Shown: positions 50,339 to 61,530, numbered from the stretch's first letter. The stretch: 64,000 nucleotides of DNA from Herbaspirillum sp. SJZ106 (GCF_006715495.1 NZ_VFNI01000006.1:124001-188000), one strand, 5' to 3'. Translations and numbers: made by a program. Notes: generated by a model not told the origin, from the sequence alone.

Positions 50339-53314
50339 ATGATTTTCATCAAGTGGTTTGGCTGGTCGGTGCTGTGGATACTGCCCCTGTTGCTGAGGTC
50401 GGCGGTGTCCGCGCTGACCCGCAAATCCATTCTCGGCGGACGCGGCGCGATCCGCGTCTGGCTCGGCACCTTGCTGCTGCTGTGCGGCAGCAGCGCTATC
50501 GAGTCGCTCATCCGCGCGCAGTTCGATACCGCCGACGAGGGCGCCAGCGCCGACCTGTTCGGTTTCGCCCTGATGGGCGCGCTGGCCGGCAAGTTCAACA
50601 AAGTGATCGCCGTGGTGCTGATGCTGGCGCTGGCGGCGCTGGGGTTGAAGTGGCTGCTGGGCGCGTTCTTCGGACGCGGCAACCAGGCCGACCGCGACGA
50701 CCATCCCGAGCTCGACCTGGCGCCGCCGCGGCGCGGCAGCATCGAGAGCGAACGCAACCGGCTGGCGGGGCTCCGCTATGGCGGCTCGTCGGCGCAAGGC
50801 GCCGAGCGGCGCATGCCGCCGGCCCGTCCAGCCGGTCTGGCCAATATGCAGCGGGCGACCGGCGCACCCGCCGCCGCACCCGGCCGCCACCCCGGCATGG
50901 CCGGGCGGGAGGACTGGCAAGTGCCTTTGTCGGCACTGAACAGGAGCGCCGCGCAGCGCCAGTTCACGCCACCGCAGGACAGTTCCGGACACGGCGGAAA
51001 ATGGCCTTCCCTCAAGCCCATGGCGCAAGATGCGCGCCCGCGCCCTGAATCGGAATGGGCGACTTTCGAGACCTTGCGCCCGACCGATGCCATGCTGGCG
51101 CGCGCCGCTGCCAGCAGCGCCATTACCGCCGCCAGCGCAGCGGCCAATGCCAGCCTGTCGCGCGCGGCCAATCCGATGCCGCCGGCGCAGCAGATCCCGC
51201 CGTCGATCGTGCGCGCGACGCCTAGCCAATCTTCGCAACCCGGCCTGGCGCCGACCCGCAGCATCCGCATCAGCAGTGTCGGCCGCGCGGCCAGGCAGGC
51301 CCCGGAACCCAGTACGCCGGCCGAGCGCGCCGATGTCATTCCCACGCGCCTGATGCGCTCGCTGCAAGAAGCGGCGGGGCAGAAAGCGGTTGCCGGCGGC
51401 GAAGCGGCCGAGCCACAGGCGCCTGCGGTTGCGGGCGGGATGCAGATGGCGGATGGCGGCGCCATCGCCCCAGCTGCGGAATCCGGCATGGCGCACGGCG
51501 AGATGCCGCAAGACATGCCGGCGGCAGCCCAGCCTGCAGCCGTCGAGCCGTACACGGCGCCATGGCTCGAAGCTGTGCCGGAACCGCTGGTTCCGGCCGC
51601 TCTTGTTGATTCTGTTGCGCCTGTCGAGGCGCAGCCTGAAGCGCTTCATATTGAAGATCCTTTCATGTCGCTGTTCGACCAGGAACCGGAATCGGTTCCT
51701 GCGCCGCAAGCGCCTTCCGGTCCGGTTTCCGGTACGCCATCGTTTGCGGTGCGCAGCCCCGGGCCGGCGCCGGTAGCGCCGCCCGTTACCGCTTATGCGG
51801 AAGATGAAGCGCCCGAGCCGCAGGTGCAGATCCCATTGCCCGCGCTGGATTTGCTCGATGTGGTGCCGGATGCCGCCATCGAAGTCGATGCCGAACAATT
51901 GCAAGAGACCGGCCGCCTGATCGAACAGCGCCTGAAGGAATTCAAGGTGCCGGTGGCGGTGCTGGGCGCCGAAGCGGGGCCGGTGATCACGCGCTTTGAA
52001 GTCGAGCCGGCGCAGGGCGTGCGCGGGGCGCAGGTGGTCAACCTGATGAAGGACCTGGCGCGCGCGCTGGGGCTGACCTCGATCCGCGTGGTCGAGACCA
52101 TCCCCGGCAAGACCTGCATGGGCCTGGAGCTGCCCAATGCGCGCCGGCAGATGATCAAGCTGTCCGAGATCGTGCATTCGCAAGCCTACCGCAAGTCGGC
52201 CTCGCTGCTGACGCTGGCCATGGGCAAGGACATCACCGGCACGCCGGTGGTCACCGACCTGGCGCGCGCGCCGCACATGCTGGTGGCCGGCACCACCGGT
52301 TCGGGCAAGTCGGTGGCGATCAACGCCATGATCCTGTCGCTGCTCTACAAGGCCACGCCGGAAGAAGTGCGCATGATCATGATCGATCCCAAGATGCTGG
52401 AACTGTCGATCTACGAAGGCATTCCGCACCTGCTGGCGCCGGTGGTGACCGACATGCGCGAGGCCGCGCATGCGCTGAACTGGGCGGTGGACGAGATGGA
52501 GCGCCGCTACAAGAAAATGTCGAAACTGGGCGTGCGCAACCTGGCCGGCTACAACCAGAAGATCGATGACGCCCATGCGCGCGGCGAGAAGATCCCCAAT
52601 CCGTTCAGCCTGACGCCGGACGCGCCCGAGCCGCTGGACAAGTTGCCCACCATCGTGATCGTCATCGACGAGCTGGCCGACCTGATGATGGTGGTCGGCA
52701 AGAAGGTGGAAGAGCTGATCGCGCGCCTGGCGCAAAAGGCGCGTGCGGCCGGCATCCACCTGATCCTGGCCACGCAGCGCCCGTCGGTGGATGTGATTAC
52801 CGGCCTGATCAAGGCCAACATCCCGACCCGCGTGGCCTTCCAGGTATCGTCCAAGATCGACTCGCGCACCGTGCTCGACCAGATGGGCGCGGAGTCGCTG
52901 CTGGGCCATGGCGACATGCTGTTCCTGCCGCCCGGCTCGGGTTATCCGCAGCGCGTGCATGGCGCCTTCGTCTCCGACGAGGAGGTGCACCGTGTGGTGG
53001 AATACCTGAAGTCGTTCGGCGAGCCGCGCTATATCGAAGAGATCCTGGCGCCGCTGATCGCGGAGGATGCGGCGCAAGGCGACATGTTCGGCAGCGACAT
53101 GCCCGATCCCGAATCCGATCCGCTGTATGACGAGGCGGTGGCCTTCGTGCTGAAGTCGCGCCGCGCGTCCATTTCATCGGTGCAGCGCCAGTTCCGCATC
53201 GGCTACAACCGCGCCGCGCGGCTGGTGGAACAGATGGAGACGGCCGGCGTGCTGTCGGCCATGTCGCGCAATGGCAGCCGCGATATCCTGGTGCCGCCGT
53301 CGGGCGAAGAATAA
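50339..53314 (+). CDS. ftsK: DNA translocase FtsK
   Basis: 991 residues from [13 protein letters not shown]. Three to four N-terminal membrane helices (about 1-115) are followed by a very long Ala/Pro/Gln-rich linker (about 120-510), then the alpha-beta RecA-like motor with Walker [15 protein letters not shown] near residue 650 and Walker [15 protein letters not shown], and a gamma winged helix ([20 protein letters not shown]) that reads polar chromosome sequences and activates XerCD. It couples chromosome segregation to septation. The linker is poorly conserved in this family, so its divergence is expected. Confidence 0.96.
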   Translation: MIFIKWFGWSVLWILPLLLRSAVSALTRKSILGGRGAIRVWLGTLLLLCGSSAIESLIRAQFDTADEGASADLFGFALMGALAGKFNKVIAVVLMLALAALGLKWLLGAFFGRGNQADRDDHPELDLAPPRRGSIESERNRLAGLRYGGSSAQGAERRMPPARPAGLANMQRATGAPAAAPGRHPGMAGREDWQVPLSALNRSAAQRQFTPPQDSSGHGGKWPSLKPMAQDARPRPESEWATFETLRPTDAMLARAAASSAITAASAAANASLSRAANPMPPAQQIPPSIVRATPSQSSQPGLAPTRSIRISSVGRAARQAPEPSTPAERADVIPTRLMRSLQEAAGQKAVAGGEAAEPQAPAVAGGMQMADGGAIAPAAESGMAHGEMPQDMPAAAQPAAVEPYTAPWLEAVPEPLVPAALVDSVAPVEAQPEALHIEDPFMSLFDQEPESVPAPQAPSGPVSGTPSFAVRSPGPAPVAPPVTAYAEDEAPEPQVQIPLPALDLLDVVPDAAIEVDAEQLQETGRLIEQRLKEFKVPVAVLGAEAGPVITRFEVEPAQGVRGAQVVNLMKDLARALGLTSIRVVETIPGKTCMGLELPNARRQMIKLSEIVHSQAYRKSASLLTLAMGKDITGTPVVTDLARAPHMLVAGTTGSGKSVAINAMILSLLYKATPEEVRMIMIDPKMLELSIYEGIPHLLAPVVTDMREAAHALNWAVDEMERRYKKMSKLGVRNLAGYNQKIDDAHARGEKIPNPFSLTPDAPEPLDKLPTIVIVIDELADLMMVVGKKVEELIARLAQKARAAGIHLILATQRPSVDVITGLIKANIPTRVAFQVSSKIDSRTVLDQMGAESLLGHGDMLFLPPGSGYPQRVHGAFVSDEEVHRVVEYLKSFGEPRYIEEILAPLIAEDAAQGDMFGSDMPDPESDPLYDEAVAFVLKSRRASISSVQRQFRIGYNRAARLVEQMETAGVLSAMSRNGSRDILVPPSGEE

Positions 53315-53330
53315 ATCCTTATCGCAGCTT

Positions 53331-53440
53331 CCCGTCATCCCGGCGCAGGCCGGGATCCAGTGTCGTTGGTAGCGATTAACCGGCGTCGGGGTGATGCGAC
53401 GAACGACGCTGGGTCCTGACTTTCGTCAGGACGACGGTGA
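53331..53440. repeat. GTCATCCCGG family palindromic repeat
   Basis: About 110 bp bounded by CCCGTCATCCCGG and its inverted partner CAGGACGACGGTGA, with internal hairpins (CCCGGCGCAGGCCGGG; CCTGACTTTCGTCAGG). It resembles the copy at 62646-62757. Confidence 0.75.
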
Positions 53441-53454
53441 ATTGAGCGGCAGAT

Positions 53455-53493
53455 AAAAAAATGGCGAACCGGATTTCCGGTTCGCCATTTTTA
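53455..53493. terminator. bidirectional terminator between ftsK and gabD-like gene
   Basis: AAAAATGGCGAACCGGA/TCCGGTTCGCCATTTTT hairpin between convergent genes. Confidence 0.9.
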
Positions 53494-53508
53494 TTTCATC
53501 CAGGCCGA

Positions 53509-54942
53509 TCAGACATCCAACTGGGTCACCAGCTTGGTGTTGATATAGGCTTCGATCGCCTCGGTGCCGCCTTCGGAACCGTAGCCGCTGTCCTTGATGC
53601 CGCCGAACGGCAGTTCGGGGATCGCCAGGCCCAGGTGGTTGATGGTCAGCATGCCGCTTTCCACGCGCGCGGCCAGCGCGTGCTTGGTGTGCGCCGACTT
53701 GGCGAAGGCGTAGGCCGCCAGGCCGAAGGGCAGGCGGTTGGCTTCGGCAATCACTTCATCCAGCGTGTCGAACGGGTTGATCAGCGCCAGCGGGCCGAAC
53801 GGTTCCTCGTTCATCACGCGGGCCGACAGCGGGATGTTGGTCAGCACGGTGGGCTGGAAGAAGTAGCCGCGGCCGTCGATGCGCTTGCCGCCGGTGCGCA
53901 GTTGCGCGCCTTGCGAGACGGCGTCGTCGATCAGCGATTCCAGCGCCGGGATGCGACGCTTGTTGGCCACCGGGCCCATGGTGGTGCCGGCGTCGATGCC
54001 GTTGCCGACCTTCAGTTGCTCGGCGTAGGTGACGAACTTGTCGACGAAGGCGTTGAACACGTTCTTCTGCACCAGGAAGCGGGTCGGCGAGACGCACACC
54101 TGGCCGGCATTGCGGAACTTGGCGGCGGCCAGTTGCTTGGCGGCGGCGTCGATGTCCGCATCGTCGAACACCATGGCCGGGGCGTGGCCGCCCAGCTCCA
54201 TGGTGGCGCGCTTCATGTGCAGGCCGGCCAGCGCGGCCAGTTGCTTGCCCACCGGGGTGGAGCCGGTGAAGGAAATCTTCTTGATCACCGGATGCGGGAT
54301 CAGGTATTCCGAGATCTCGGCCGGCACGCCGTAGACCAGGTTGATGACGCCGGCCGGCACGCCGGCATCGGCGTAGGCGCGGATCAGTTCGGCCGGGGAG
54401 GCGGGGGTTTCTTCCGGCGCCTTGACGATGATCGAGCAGCCGGCGGCCAGCGCGGCCGACAGCTTGCGCACCACCTGGTTGAGCGGGAAGTTCCAGGGCG
54501 TGAAGGCAGCCACCGGGCCGACCGGCTCCTTGATCACCATCTGGTAGGCGCCCGGCACGCGCGCCGGTACCAGGCGGCCGTAGGTGCGGCGGGCTTCCTC
54601 GGCGAACCAGTCGATGGTGTCGGCCGCGCCCAGGGTTTCCATCTTGGCTTCGGGAATCGGCTTGCCTTGTTCCAGCGTCATCAGGCGGGCGATCTCGTCG
54701 GCGCGTTCGCGCAGGAGGTTGGCGGCGCGGCGCATGATCTTCGAACGCTCGAAGGCGGAGATATTGCGCCATACGTCGAAGCCCTTTTGGGCGGCTTCCA
54801 GCGCGCGGTCGAGGTCTTCGCGGCCGGCGTGGGCGATCTTGCCGATGACTTCTTCGGTGGCCGGGTTGACCACGTCAATGGTGCCGCCGGAAACGCTGGC
54901 GCTCCATTCGCCGTTGATGAAAAGCTGTACGTCCTTATACAT
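53509..54942 (-). CDS. NAD(P)-dependent aldehyde dehydrogenase, succinate-semialdehyde dehydrogenase-like
   Basis: 477 residues from the ATG at 54942 with GAGG upstream. ALDH superfamily: [18 protein letters not shown], the catalytic Glu in [14 protein letters not shown] (near 249) and nucleophile Cys 283 in [29 protein letters not shown] and [15 protein letters not shown] follow. Overall most like GabD-type and alpha-ketoglutaric/succinate-semialdehyde dehydrogenases, but the exact aldehyde cannot be read. Upstream frame to 55152 rejected. Confidence 0.9.
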   Translation of the reverse strand: MYKDVQLFINGEWSASVSGGTIDVVNPATEEVIGKIAHAGREDLDRALEAAQKGFDVWRNISAFERSKIMRRAANLLRERADEIARLMTLEQGKPIPEAKMETLGAADTIDWFAEEARRTYGRLVPARVPGAYQMVIKEPVGPVAAFTPWNFPLNQVVRKLSAALAAGCSIIVKAPEETPASPAELIRAYADAGVPAGVINLVYGVPAEISEYLIPHPVIKKISFTGSTPVGKQLAALAGLHMKRATMELGGHAPAMVFDDADIDAAAKQLAAAKFRNAGQVCVSPTRFLVQKNVFNAFVDKFVTYAEQLKVGNGIDAGTTMGPVANKRRIPALESLIDDAVSQGAQLRTGGKRIDGRGYFFQPTVLTNIPLSARVMNEEPFGPLALINPFDTLDEVIAEANRLPFGLAAYAFAKSAHTKHALAARVESGMLTINHLGLAIPELPFGGIKDSGYGSEGGTEAIEAYINTKLVTQLDV

Positions 54943-55164
54943 ATGAGGTCCTCGTTCGTCAGGGGTTACAGGGATGCCGCCGACGGCAGTTGCGGCTTGC
55001 GCGGCGGGCGTCAATGATGGTGATGGCGACAGCTCTGGCGGCGTCTTGTCGATGTGCGGGCCGGCCAGTTGCTTGTGGATGGGCCGGCCTGCGAGAAGGA
55101 GAGTTATACCACGCATCGCGCATGTCCGCAGGCGGCGCCTGCGGACTGCCAACGGGGCAATGAG

Positions 55165-55407
55165 TCAATGGACGTGCCGGGGGATTTCCATTTCGGCCAG
55201 GATCATTTCCACCTGCAGGCACTGTATCTTCAGTTCCTTGATGGCCTTGCGGTACTGGCGCACCGACTTCAGCAGCGGCGGCCCGCTATCTTCGTGCCTG
55301 GCGGTGCGGATGACGTTGAGCATGATGTGCGAGAGCATCGTGGCTGCTTCGTCGTGGGAGCTCTTCAGTTCGGCGATGCTTGTCAGCAAGGCAAGCCGTT
55401 TGTCCAT
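55165..55407 (-). CDS. 80-aa hypothetical helical protein
   Basis: 80 residues from the ATG at 55407 with an AGGAGA site 8 bp upstream. Mostly amphipathic helix: MDKRLALLTSIAELKSSHDE, then LLKSVRQYRKAIKELKIQCL and a His-containing end. No signal peptide, no recognised domain. Codon use is like its neighbours. It sits between the aldehyde dehydrogenase and asparaginase genes on the same strand. Function unknown. Confidence 0.6.
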   Translation of the reverse strand: MDKRLALLTSIAELKSSHDEAATMLSHIMLNVIRTARHEDSGPPLLKSVRQYRKAIKELKIQCLQVEMILAEMEIPRHVH

Positions 55408-55513
55408 GGCGATCTCCTCTTGGTCGGGTCTGGTGAGACTGTGCCGCAAGAGGGAATGTTCCGGAGCCGGGAAGGCGGCGGGTTGCATTGCCCGGGGCCA
55501 GCCTTGCGGACGA

Positions 55514-55538
55514 AAAAAGCCCCGCCGAAGCGGGGCAA
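55514..55538 (-). terminator. terminator downstream of asparaginase gene
   Basis: GAAAAAAGCCCCGCC/GCGGGGC hairpin; on the minus strand GCCCCGC..GCGGGGC followed by TTTTTT. A second palindrome AACTGGGA/TCCCAGTT lies next to it at 55546-55565. Confidence 0.88.
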
Positions 55539-55621
55539 AGAGGGAACTGGGAGTCATCCCAGTTTTTTTGCAACAACGCAAATCGGCCCGGTCTGCGCCG
55601 GTTTGCGCCAAGGTTGGCCGA

Positions 55622-56809
<1,188 letters not shown>

Positions 56810-56912
56810 TCATACGAAAGCCGAATTGCGATGTCTCATGCTTTTAAAACATGGAAGGATGCGCCAAACGCATGAGTCCCGCCGGCGGCCCGGATCGCGG
56901 GGGGAGGGCAAG

Positions 56913-56935
56913 AAAAAACCGCCGTGAAGGCGGTT
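56913..56935 (-). terminator. terminator of the diguanylate cyclase gene
   Basis: On the minus strand AACCGCC/GGCGGTT stem followed by TTTTT. Confidence 0.85.
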
Positions 56936-56962
56936 GGGGAGGCGTTCGTCGAAGACGGCGGG

Positions 56963-58030
56963 TCAGAAGAATTCGACGGTGTCGTTGGTGGTGATGCCGG
57001 AATGCAGTACACCGGAATCGACCAGCTCTTCATAGAAGCAGATACGGTTGCGGCCGTTTTTCTTGGCGTGGTACAGGGACTGGTCGGCATGGCCGAGGAT
57101 GACCACCGGCGTTTCGCGCGAGATGCCGACAAAGCCGAGGCTGACCGTGACCTTGCCGACCTGCGGGAAGTCGTATTCCTGCACGTTCTGGCGGAAGCGG
57201 TCGAATATCTTGCGCGCGTCGGACAGGGTGGTCGAGCGCAGCAGGATGACGAACTCTTCGCCGCCGAAACGGAAGATGCGGTCGTGGCTGCGGAAGGAGG
57301 CGCGCAGGATGTTGGCCATCAGGATCAGCACTTCATCGCCGTACAGGTGGCCGTAGCGATCGTTGACCTGCTTGAAGTGGTCGATGTCGACCACGGCCAG
57401 CCAGTGGCCCTTGGCTTCAGCCAGGCCGTCATGGCGGCGGTCGTTCTTCTCCAGCGAATGCGCTTCATGCGGCGCGATGGCGAAGGCGTACTTGGTGAAC
57501 TGTTCGTCGAAGGTCTTGCGGTTGAACAGGCCGGTCAAGGCGTCGCGCTCGCTGTAGTCGAGCAGGCTCTGGTAATTGCAGTAGACATGGAAGATGCCAT
57601 GGATGACATCGAGCATCTGTGCATCGAAGGGCTTGGTGCTGCGAATTTCGACGCAGGAGTTCATCTTTCCGTGCAGCCATACCGGCAGCCAGAGGATGTG
57701 CGTGCCGTCCTCGGCGGTTTCGAGATATTCGTTGAGATGGCTGCGGATGCAGGCCACCATCGCCGGGTAGCTGGAGAGGGGTTCCTTGGGGTCGTCGCTG
57801 GTGTGTTCGTCGATGGTGTGGACTTCGCCGTCGCGGATCACCATCTTTTCCTGAACGTAGTGCGTATCGCGCATGTTGAAGATATCCAGCATGCGGATTT
57901 CCTGCACATTGGTCAGCTGGTACAGCGCCGAGATGACGGAGAGCGCCAGACGGGAATGCTCCCGGTGAGCAGTGATCTCTACCAGATGCTTGAGCAGCGG
58001 TTTCTTCATCTCGTTATCGATGTCCTGCAT
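56963..58030 (-). CDS. GGDEF-domain diguanylate cyclase with unrecognised N-terminal sensor
   Basis: 355 residues. The C-terminal half is a GGDEF domain: RDALTGLFNRKTFDEQF, VVDIDHFKQVNDRYGHLYGD, then the active site RFGGEEF and the inhibitory RxxD site (RSHD) exactly five residues earlier, so both synthesis and product feedback should work. The first 165 residues are soluble, with no membrane helix, and have a GAF/PAS-like feel (DIFNMRDTHYVQEKMVIRDG, TKPFDAQMLDVIHGIFHVYC) but I cannot name the domain. It makes cyclic di-GMP in response to an unknown cytoplasmic signal. Transcribed alone. Confidence 0.93.
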   Translation of the reverse strand: MQDIDNEMKKPLLKHLVEITAHREHSRLALSVISALYQLTNVQEIRMLDIFNMRDTHYVQEKMVIRDGEVHTIDEHTSDDPKEPLSSYPAMVACIRSHLNEYLETAEDGTHILWLPVWLHGKMNSCVEIRSTKPFDAQMLDVIHGIFHVYCNYQSLLDYSERDALTGLFNRKTFDEQFTKYAFAIAPHEAHSLEKNDRRHDGLAEAKGHWLAVVDIDHFKQVNDRYGHLYGDEVLILMANILRASFRSHDRIFRFGGEEFVILLRSTTLSDARKIFDRFRQNVQEYDFPQVGKVTVSLGFVGISRETPVVILGHADQSLYHAKKNGRNRICFYEELVDSGVLHSGITTNDTVEFF

Positions 58031-58446
58031 GAGCCCATTGTTCTATGTATGGTCGGTACTCGGATTTCGTGCTTCGCCATTCGCGCGATGTATCAGCACT
58101 TATGCAAGAATCACGCCATGAATCAAGCAAGGAAGCGGGATGATTTTACACGTTCGCGCGCGCTGGGATGAAGCAGTTTCTGCAGTTTGAAACCGAAAAT
58201 ATCGAATTCATTTCCACTTGGAAATTTTGTTTTGCAGTGAGTCATATTTACGCGCTGGTTTGATAGTCTTTTGACTTTGTGCGCGTTTGCCGATTCATGG
58301 ACAGTTGCCTGGAAGCCTTGCCCCGAGTGCGTTTCGTGAGTATTTGTGAGAATTGATCCTGGCATCGCATGCATACCCGAGGGACGGCGGCGCCGTATGC
58401 AAGCGCGGCAAAACGCGCGCAAAAAAATCGCCGGTTGCTAGGCCGT
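58031..58446. other. A+T-richer gene-free stretch upstream of the cyclase gene
   Basis: 416 bp that should hold the cyclase promoter. A 99-residue minus-strand frame (58123-58422) has no ribosome-binding site and no family likeness, so I do not call it. Followed by two repeat elements. Confidence 0.55.
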
Positions 58447-58655
58447 AATGCCGTTCAGTCAAGGCTAATTCTGAAGCGCTCATCCCCCAAGCCCGTTCGG
58501 GCTGAGTAGGCCCGTCAGGGGCGTATCGAAGCCAGCGTGTCACCGTTTAGCGCTCTTGCCTGCCCTTCGATACGCTGCTTGCGCAGCTACTCAGGGCGAA
58601 CGGAATCTGGACCGCACAAACACAAATGCCGTTCAGCGTTTAACTGAACGGCATT
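58447..58655 (+). repeat. REPIN-like dispersed repeat, copy C
   Basis: A 209-bp copy nearly identical in plan to copy B: AATGCCGTTCAGTCAAGGCT, inverted modules CCGTTCGGGCTGAGTAG..CGTATCGAAG and CCTTCGATACG..CTACTCAGG..CGAACGGA, and closing hairpin AATGCCGTTCAG..CTGAACGGCATT. Confidence 0.88.
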
Positions 58656-58664
58656 AGGTTGTTA

Positions 58665-58929
58665 GGGCCTGTTAACATTTAATTTACGAGTGCGAGTGGC
58701 CAGCAAGCGTTGTCTGCCTAGGCGTGGCGACGCGTCGTAGTGGTGCTACGGCAAGGAGCAACAACAACGGCAGGCGACGCTTGCTGGCTGCTCCCGGAGG
58801 GTTGCCTCCAGAAGACGCGCTGGCCGCGTTGCCCGGTGAGGCTGGTGGCCCACCACCAGCCTCACCGCGCGCCTTGCCACCCCGCCTTCTGGAGGCAACG
58901 CATCTCGCAAATTAAATGTTAACAGGCCC
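58665..58929. repeat. 265-bp MITE-like element with three internal stems
   Basis: Ends GGGCCTGTTAACATTTAATT and its exact inverted copy, flanked by TA on both sides (a possible 2-bp target duplication). Inside: a 20-bp stem 58699-58718/58769-58788, a 14-bp stem 58801-58814/58886-58899 and, nested in the latter, a perfect 14-bp stem 58835-58848/58853-58866. No ORF of note. The ends match the 78-bp element at 5570-5647. Confidence 0.85.
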
Positions 58930-58972
58930 TAGACCGGCGATTTTTTATGTCGCTGTCACTTTCGCCAGCTTG

Positions 58973-59872
58973 TCAGGCATAGATGATCAGCAGCGCAATG
59001 GCGATGATCAACCCGAATTTGGTGATGCGGTAGACGGTCTTGTTCCATTTCTTGAAGCGGCGGCGATACTGGCCGGCCAGCCACACGAAGCGGAACAGTT
59101 TGTTCACGCGGCCGGTCTGGTCGCCGGTTTCATTGGGCGAAGCGGCGGCGGTCATCATGGTGCGGCCCAGCCATTGGTTGATCGCTTCGGCCCAGCGGTA
59201 GCGCAGCGGGCGTTCGACATCGCAGAACAGGATGATACGGTTCGTCTCGGTCCCGTTCTGCGCCCAGTGGATGAAGGTCTCGTCGAACACCACGCTCTGG
59301 CCGTCGCGCCAGCTATAGCGCTTGCCGTCGACTTCGATGAAGCAACGGTCATCGTTGGGCGTGACCAGGCCGAGGTGGTAGCGCAGCGAACCGGCATAGG
59401 GGTCGCGGTGCGGATTGAGCGTGCCGCCCGGCGCCAGCTCGGCGAACATCGCCGCCTTCACGCTGGGGACGCGGCGCAGGATCTCGACGGTCTTGGGGCA
59501 GAATTTCTCGGCCGAAGGATGGCTGGCGTTGTACCACTTCAGGTAGAAGCGCTTCCAGCCGGCCTTGAAGAAGGAGTTGAATCCGGCATCGTCGTTTTTC
59601 TCGGCGGCCTTGATCTTGGCCAGGTTCTGCAGCGCCACGGCTTCATCGCGGATGGTTTCCCAATTCTCGTCGATGAGGGCCAGGTCCTTGAACTCGCGCA
59701 CGGCCGGATAGGGCACCGCCGGTACGCGCGAGAAGGCGTACATGAACAGGTTGATCGGCGACATGATCGACGAGTGGTCGAAGAACTGGCGCAGGAAGGG
59801 CAGCCGCACGCGTCCGCGGAAATGGATGAAAACGATCGAAAACAGGTAAATAAAGACGATTACCCACTTCAT
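58973..59872 (-). CDS. lpxO: aspartyl/asparaginyl beta-hydroxylase family, LpxO-like lipid A hydroxylase
   Basis: 299 residues from MKWVIVFIYLFSIVFIHFRG, an N-terminal membrane helix; a second hydrophobic helix ends the protein (FGLIIAIALLIIYA). The Fe(II)/2-oxoglutarate core is visible: metal ligands in LNPHRDPYAGSLRYHLG (His, Asp) and ETFIHWAQNG (His), and the oxoglutarate Arg in ILFCDVERPLR. LpxO hydroxylates the secondary acyl chain of lipid A at the inner membrane. The family is clear; the lipid A substrate is inferred from the membrane-anchored layout. Confidence 0.87.
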   Translation of the reverse strand: MKWVIVFIYLFSIVFIHFRGRVRLPFLRQFFDHSSIMSPINLFMYAFSRVPAVPYPAVREFKDLALIDENWETIRDEAVALQNLAKIKAAEKNDDAGFNSFFKAGWKRFYLKWYNASHPSAEKFCPKTVEILRRVPSVKAAMFAELAPGGTLNPHRDPYAGSLRYHLGLVTPNDDRCFIEVDGKRYSWRDGQSVVFDETFIHWAQNGTETNRIILFCDVERPLRYRWAEAINQWLGRTMMTAAASPNETGDQTGRVNKLFRFVWLAGQYRRRFKKWNKTVYRITKFGLIIAIALLIIYA

Positions 59873-60219
59873 TGCATGGTCCTCTTGATGTTGCAGGCCG
59901 CCGGCCGATGTTGGCATGCGGCAAGGCAGATGTCTGCCAGATGGAGTCGGATCGGGAAAAACCAACCGCAGAAAGCGTCTGAAGGCGCCCAAAGCGCGCG
60001 GATGAGCTGAGTTGGTTCCCGAGCGTAGGCCCGCGCAGCGCGCGAGGCAAGCAAACGATTCTACACCAAGGGGGTGTCAGCAAATGTAAGCGTACCTGCC
60101 GCCTTGGCCCCGCTGCGCGGCTACGGCATGAGGGAAATCAAACAGGCAATAAAAAAGCGGGCCGGGGAAACCGGCCCGCGAGGGACAACAACAGTGAAGG
60201 ATGAGACGTTGCGTATCGC
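59873..60219. other. intergenic region between dadA and the LpxO-like gene
   Basis: 347 bp on the minus strand downstream of dadA and upstream of the hydroxylase. It contains the dadA terminator (60150-60180) and no recognised gene. Confidence 0.55.
60150..60180 (-). terminator. terminator of dadA
   Basis: CGCGGGCCGG/CCGGCCCGC stem (minus strand) followed by TTTTTTA. Confidence 0.92.
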
Positions 60220-61530
60220 TCAGGCGGCTTGCTGCACCACGGCCGGGCCGCGGTTCCAGCGCGGCAGGCCGGTGAAGGCGAAGTCGATCTCCGGTACGCG
60301 GCCGGCGACGATTTCGGCGATGGCGCGGCCGGAGCCGCAGCCCATGGTCCAGCCCAGGGTGCCGTGGCCGGTGTTCAGGTACAGGTTGCTGAACTTGGTC
60401 TTGCCCACATAGGGCACGTTGGACGGCGTCAGCGGGCGCAGGCCGGTCCAGTAGACCGGGTTCTCGTAGTCGCAGCCGTCCGGGAACAGTTCCCGGGTGC
60501 GGCGGGTGATGGCTTCGCAGCGGGTGGTGTTGAGCTCGCGGGTATAGCCGTTCAGTTCGCAGGTGCCGGCCACGCGCAGGCGGTCGCCCAGGCGCGAGAC
60601 CACCAGCTTGTAGCCGTCGTCGGTGAGCGAGACGGTGGGGGCGGCGTCGGGATTGATGACCTTGTAGGTGGCCGAATAGCCCTTGCCTGGATAGAGCAGC
60701 AGGTCGATGCCCAGCGGCTTGACCAGCGGTTGCGAGAAGCTGCCCATGGCGACCACGAAGGCATCGGCCTTCAATACCTCATGGCGGCCGTCCGGATTGA
60801 TGACTTCGACCCCGGTCACACGGGCCGAAGCGCCCGCGCCTTCGGTGATCAGGCGGGTGATGGTGGTGGAGAAGCGGAACTGTGTGCCGGCTTGCTCGGC
60901 CTTTTGCGCCAGGCCGGTAGTCAGCTTGTAGACGTCGCCGGATTCATCGGTGGCGGTGAAGTCGCCGCCGACGATCTTGTTGCGGATCGAGGCCAGCGCC
61001 GGTTCGATCTTCACCACTTCGTCGGCGCCGATCGATTCGCGCGGGCAGCCCAGGTCGCGCATCAGCTTGGCGGCCGGCAGCGATTCCTGGAATTCCTTTT
61101 CCTCGGTATAGAAGTGCAGGATGCCGCGGGTCAGGTGGTCGTACTGGATGCCGGTTTCGGCGCGCACGGCCTGCAGGGTCTGGCGGCTGTATTCGCACAG
61201 GGCGACGATGTTGCGGATGTTCTCGTCGGTGCGGGCGGCAGTGCATTCGCGCAGGAAGCTGACGGCCCACTTCCATTGCAGCCATTCGGGACGGAAGCGG
61301 TACAGCAGCGGGGCGTCTTCCTTGCCCAGCCACTTGAGCACCTTCATCGGCGCGGCCGGGTTGGCCCACGGCTCGGCGTGCGAGACCGAGATCTGGCAGC
61401 CGTTGGCGAAGCTGGTTTCCTGCGCCGCGCCGGGCTGGCGCTCGATGACGGTGACGTCGTAGCCTTCTTTCTGCAGGAACCAGGCCGAAGCGGTCCCGAT
61501 AATGCCTGCGCCCAATACGATCACTTTCAT
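60220..61530 (-). CDS. dadA: D-amino acid dehydrogenase small subunit
   Basis: 436 residues from MKVIVLGAGIIGTASAWFLQ with a GGAGA site. FAD-binding Rossmann motif GAGIIG at the start, then SFANGCQISVSHAEPWANP, and the conserved C-terminal GLRPLTPSNVPYVGKTKFSN with LNTGHGTLGWTMGCGSGRA. It oxidises D-alanine and other D-amino acids to 2-oxo acids, feeding electrons to the respiratory chain. No dadX (alanine racemase) is adjacent. Four copies of a 7-bp repeat lie 54 bp upstream. Confidence 0.95.
   Translation of the reverse strand: MKVIVLGAGIIGTASAWFLQKEGYDVTVIERQPGAAQETSFANGCQISVSHAEPWANPAAPMKVLKWLGKEDAPLLYRFRPEWLQWKWAVSFLRECTAARTDENIRNIVALCEYSRQTLQAVRAETGIQYDHLTRGILHFYTEEKEFQESLPAAKLMRDLGCPRESIGADEVVKIEPALASIRNKIVGGDFTATDESGDVYKLTTGLAQKAEQAGTQFRFSTTITRLITEGAGASARVTGVEVINPDGRHEVLKADAFVVAMGSFSQPLVKPLGIDLLLYPGKGYSATYKVINPDAAPTVSLTDDGYKLVVSRLGDRLRVAGTCELNGYTRELNTTRCEAITRRTRELFPDGCDYENPVYWTGLRPLTPSNVPYVGKTKFSNLYLNTGHGTLGWTMGCGSGRAIAEIVAGRVPEIDFAFTGLPRWNRGPAVVQQAA

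Noticed and set aside
50288..53077. 929-residue open frame on the minus strand
   Set aside because: Antisense shadow of ftsK.
58123..58422. 99-residue minus-strand ORF
   Set aside because: No ribosome-binding site or recognised domain, and it lies in the cyclase promoter region.
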